Shown here: positions 7,989 to 10,148 of the stretch, piece by piece
Layout: each line of letters opens with the position of its first letter
Numbering within the stretch: position 1 is the stretch's first letter
Source of the DNA: Flavobacteriales bacterium UBA5692
GTDB taxonomy: Bacteria; Bacteroidota; Bacteroidia; Flavobacteriales_D; Sanyastnellaceae
NCBI GenBank assembly: GCA_002420235.1
Contig: DIHQ01000033.1
Coordinates: 1-10,148, forward strand
Direction of reading: 5' to 3'
DNA: 10,148 nt
Program-made: the position numbers and the translations under genes
The notes under the pieces: model-generated
What the model saw: the letters and a program-made list of their open reading frames with translations, nothing else
Database searches by the model: none
Told to the model about the DNA's origin: nothing

Positions 7989-8051
7989 CAAAAACCCCTC
8001 GAAAAAATCATTCCAATCCAGAATACCCAAAGACTACGCTGGGGGTTTTTG
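7989..8051. terminator. Possible bidirectional terminator between rodA and odhB
   Basis: CAAAAACCCC at 7989-7998 is perfectly complementary to GGGGTTTTTG at 8042-8051, with one further G-T pair inside. The A-tract / C-run / G-run / T-tract order puts a T-run at the 3' side on both strands, as in bidirectional terminators placed between convergent genes. It ends two bases from the odhB stop. The weakness is the loop of about 41 bases, far longer than in a standard intrinsic terminator, although ATTC/GAAT inside it (8010-8013 and 8021-8024) can form a small stem. AAACCC (7992-7997) can instead pair with GGGTTT at 7975-7980. Confidence 0.4.
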
Positions 8052-8052
8052 G

Positions 8053-9306
8053 CTACAAGCCGAGCAGAACTTCTTCAGGGCTTTTCCCATTAAAAAGCAA
8101 CCGCTCAGGCTGTTCAATCATTTCTTTGATTGCATACAAGAAACCTACACTTTCCTTCCCATCGATAATGCGGTGGTCATAACTTATCGCTAGATACATA
8201 ACAGGTCTTATTTCGACTTTTCCATTAACGGCCACGGGACGTTCCACGATGTTGTGCATACCCAATATTGCACTTTGCGGCGGATTAATAATCGGCGTTG
8301 AAAGCATGGATCCAAAGACTCCGCCGTTGGTGATAGTAAAGGTTCCGCCTTGCATTTCATCGATACCCAACTCACCGTCCCTCGCTCGGATGGCTAACCG
8401 TTTGATCTCCGCTTCAATCTGCGCCAAACTCATAGTCTCCGCATTGCGTACGACCGGAACCATTAGACCCTTCGGCGAACTGACGGCGACACCAATATCA
8501 GCGTATTCGGGCAGAATTATTTCCTTGCCGTCAATCGCACCATTCATAGCAGGAAATTGAGCAATGGCATGGGTGACTGCCTTGGTGAAAAAACTCATAA
8601 AGCCGAGGCCAACACCGTGCACTTCACGGAATGAATCCTTGTATTTCGCTCGTAAATCCATCACCCGCTTCATGTCTACCTCATTGAAAGTGGTGAGCAT
8701 GGCCGTCTCGTTCTTCACGCCCACCAGGCGCTCTGCCACCTTGCGGCGCAGCATTGACATTTTCTCCCGGCGCACCTCACGTGATCCTCCCCATTGCACC
8801 GCAGATGAACTATCAAATCCTGAGGACAGCGCCGTTAACACATCCTGCTTCAAAATACGTCCATCCCGTCCCGTGCCCTGAATCTGAGCAGCTGAAACTC
8901 CTTTCTCCGCTAATATCTTCTTGGCAGCTGGCGATGGATGTCCAATCGCGTGCTTCGGCTTAGGAGATGGGACTGGGACTGTAGCCGCTGCTGAGACTGG
9001 AGCTGGGGCTGGTGGTTGTTCCACTTTAACACTGGATTTAGGCTCCTCTTTCTTAGCAGGAGACTTCGCAGAAGTGTCAATCAAGCAGCAAACCGCGCCC
9101 ACTTCGATCGTGTCCCCCTCTTCGGCCTTCAAGGTGATAATACCAGCGGCTTCCGCGGGCAACTCAAGCGTAGCCTTATCAGAATCAACCTCGGCAATTG
9201 CCTGGTCCTTCTCTACGTAGTCGCCGTCTGCGACAAGCCACGTGGCAATTTCCACTTCGCTGATAGACTCTCCCGGACTCGGGACTTTCATTTCAAGTTG
9301 GGACAT
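8053..9306 (-). CDS. odhB: Dihydrolipoyllysine succinyltransferase, E2 of 2-oxoglutarate dehydrogenase
   Basis: This E2 (SucB/OdhB) transfers the succinyl group from the lipoyl arm to coenzyme A in the TCA cycle and forms the core of the complex. In the 417-residue product the lipoyl domain spans about 2-77, with the lipoylated lysine K44 in EVDSDKATLELP. An Ala/Pro/Lys-rich flexible linker covers about 80-120. The E1/E3-binding domain lies at about 122-160 (SPAAKKILAEKG, GTGRDGRILKQDV). The catalytic domain follows to the end, with H378 and D382 in SYDHRIIDGKE. TAMLTTFNEVDM near 201-212 favours the 2-oxoglutarate over the pyruvate enzyme, as does the adjacent sucA. I start at the ATG at 9306 (MSQLEMKVPSPGES). 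The frame extends 12 codons further upstream, but those are not family-like. No Shine-Dalgarno sequence is visible. The stop is TAG. Confidence 0.95.
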   Translation of the reverse strand: MSQLEMKVPSPGESISEVEIATWLVADGDYVEKDQAIAEVDSDKATLELPAEAAGIITLKAEEGDTIEVGAVCCLIDTSAKSPAKKEEPKSSVKVEQPPAPAPVSAAATVPVPSPKPKHAIGHPSPAAKKILAEKGVSAAQIQGTGRDGRILKQDVLTALSSGFDSSSAVQWGGSREVRREKMSMLRRKVAERLVGVKNETAMLTTFNEVDMKRVMDLRAKYKDSFREVHGVGLGFMSFFTKAVTHAIAQFPAMNGAIDGKEIILPEYADIGVAVSSPKGLMVPVVRNAETMSLAQIEAEIKRLAIRARDGELGIDEMQGGTFTITNGGVFGSMLSTPIINPPQSAILGMHNIVERPVAVNGKVEIRPVMYLAISYDHRIIDGKESVGFLYAIKEMIEQPERLLFNGKSPEEVLLGL

Positions 9307-9337
9307 GGTTAGTCGTGTATTAGCATAAACGTTAGGA

Positions 9338-9381
9338 TGCAATTAACAACGGAAGTAGACGGGAATGTGATTGTAATTGCA
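9338..9381. repeat. Imperfect inverted repeat in the sucA-odhB gap
   Basis: TGCAATTA (9338-9345) and TAATTGCA (9374-9381) are perfect inverted arms. The match continues inward as CAA/TTG with a single bulged base, and outward as two pairs after one mismatch. The inner spacer is about 24-28 bases. It fills the middle of the 82-base gap, 8 bases after the sucA stop and 32 bases before the odhB start in transcription order. There is no T-run on the odhB side, so it does not look like a full terminator. It could be an mRNA processing or stability hairpin, an operator, or chance in AT-rich sequence. Confidence 0.45.
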
Positions 9382-9388
9382 CCTTTTC

Positions 9389-10148
9389 TTAACCGTTGGC
9401 ATACGAAAAAACCTCATCAATGATGGCCCTCTGACGCTTGGCATGAAGCGTTGAACTTCCTGACGCAGGGCTTGCGCTCAAACTTCTGGAAATCACACTT
9501 AAGGCAACCGATGTATAGTGCTGCAGCATGAACGACCAAGCTCCCATATTTTGGGGTTCCTCTTGAACCCAAATGCAATTTAGATCCCCGCTGTATCGCT
9601 GGATTACTGCATCCAATTCTGATTGAGGAAGCGGATGTAACTGCTCAACCCGGACAAAAGCGATGTTCGGAGCGGATTGCACCTCTAGTCGTTCGATTAA
9701 GTCGTAATAGATTTTGCCAGAGCACATGACTACAACGTCCACCAATTCGCGCGCCGATGCGGTAGTCATCCGAGGATCATCCAGCACCTTCTGAAATCCA
9801 CCTTTCGCCATGTCGGATAATCTGGAGACCGCCTTCGGGTAACGCAATAATTTTTTCGGTGTAAAAACTACCAAAGGCTTGCGGAATTTGAATTTTACTT
9901 GGCGGCGCAGAAGGTGAAAATAGTTCGCAGGCTCGGTGACATTGCAAACAAAAAAGTTATCGCCACTCCCAAGCTGTAAAAATCGCTCCATGCGACCTGA
10001 GCTATGCTCCGAACCCATACCTTCATAACCGTGTGGCAAAAGAAGTGTAATGCCATTCATGGTTCGCCATTTGTCCTCCGCTGCACTCAAAAATTGGTCG
10101 AACAGGATTTGAGCACCGTTATTGAAATCACCAAACTGCGCTTCCCAA
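9389..10148 (-). CDS. sucA: 2-oxoglutarate dehydrogenase E1 component, partial (C-terminal 252 residues)
   Basis: SucA is the thiamine-diphosphate-dependent E1 that decarboxylates 2-oxoglutarate and loads succinyl onto the E2 lipoyl arm. Only the C-terminal part lies in the window. The frame is open through the right edge, so roughly the first two thirds or more are missing compared with the usual 900-plus residues. The first visible residues WEAQFGDFNNGAQ are a hallmark of the family. They are followed by LPHGYEGMGSEHSSGRMERF, which contains substrate- and cofactor-proximal residues. LLRRQ, KPLVVFTPKKLLRYP and WVQEEPQNMGAW follow, the last close to the C-terminus. The stop is TAA at 9389-9391. 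It precedes odhB by 82 bases on the same strand, so the two are probably one operon. No internal start should be annotated. Confidence 0.95.
   Translation of the reverse strand, partial: WEAQFGDFNNGAQILFDQFLSAAEDKWRTMNGITLLLPHGYEGMGSEHSSGRMERFLQLGSGDNFFVCNVTEPANYFHLLRRQVKFKFRKPLVVFTPKKLLRYPKAVSRLSDMAKGGFQKVLDDPRMTTASARELVDVVVMCSGKIYYDLIERLEVQSAPNIAFVRVEQLHPLPQSELDAVIQRYSGDLNCIWVQEEPQNMGAWSFMLQHYTSVALSVISRSLSASPASGSSTLHAKRQRAIIDEVFSYANG

Noticed and set aside
7884..8193. Three overlapping plus-strand open frames of 69-93 codons
   Set aside because: They lie in three different frames over the convergent gap and antisense to the odhB C-terminus, with no recognisable domain or start signal.
9307..9342. 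12-codon extension of odhB
   Set aside because: Lipoyl domains of this family begin within a few residues of the chosen MSQLEMKVPSPGES, and the extension overlaps one arm of the inverted repeat.
9389..10090. A short complete gene starting at a TTG at 10090
   Set aside because: The frame continues to the window edge with conserved SucA sequence (WEAQFGDFNNGAQ), so this is an internal codon of a truncated sucA.
1..10148. Mobile element, defence system, CRISPR, tRNA or other unusual locus
   Set aside because: All long coding regions are recognised housekeeping or envelope genes. No repeats, recombinases, cloverleaf sequences or compositional breaks were seen.

Overview
This window looks like core chromosome of a member of the Bacteroidota, probably a flavobacterium-like lineage. 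The sequence evidence is a MreB that begins MGLFNFF, a purH gene directly ahead of the mre/mrd cell-shape cluster, a RodA longer than the proteobacterial type, a MacB-like permease with a PWWKY segment, almost no Shine-Dalgarno sequences before start codons, and a TAnnTTTG-type promoter element ahead of mreB. Base composition is balanced and even across the window. No mobile element, tRNA, rRNA, CRISPR array or anomalous island was seen. I cannot name the genus from sequence alone.

Layout. Positions 1-628 (minus) hold the N-terminal part of an ABC transporter permease of the MacB/FtsX type. After a 95-base divergent gap, the plus strand carries purH (724-2256, last two steps of IMP synthesis). 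A 133-base gap with a promoter candidate follows. Then comes the rod-shape cluster mreB (2390-3415), mreC (3432-4229), mreD (4226-4744), mrdA/PBP2 (4741-6543) and rodA (6540-7862). The last four are joined by three successive 4-base stop/start overlaps. A 190-base convergent gap (7863-8052) contains candidate terminator structures. On the minus strand lie odhB (8053-9306, the E2 of 2-oxoglutarate dehydrogenase) and, upstream of it in transcription order, the C-terminal part of sucA (9389-10148, the E1). Their 82-base gap contains an imperfect inverted repeat.

How the genes work together. MreB filaments, the envelope proteins MreC and MreD, the glycosyltransferase RodA and the transpeptidase PBP2 form the elongasome, which inserts peptidoglycan along the cell side wall. 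SucA and OdhB form two thirds of the 2-oxoglutarate dehydrogenase complex of the TCA cycle. PurH supplies IMP for purine nucleotides. The permease fragment probably works with an ATPase encoded outside the window.

I found no new biological system here. The points worth a second look are small: alternative pairings in the convergent gap, the inverted repeat between sucA and odhB, the mreB promoter and start, the coupled overlaps, a Cys/His cluster in PBP2 and the extra membrane segment in RodA. Several annotated starts should be moved downstream of the longest open frame, at mreB, mrdA and odhB.
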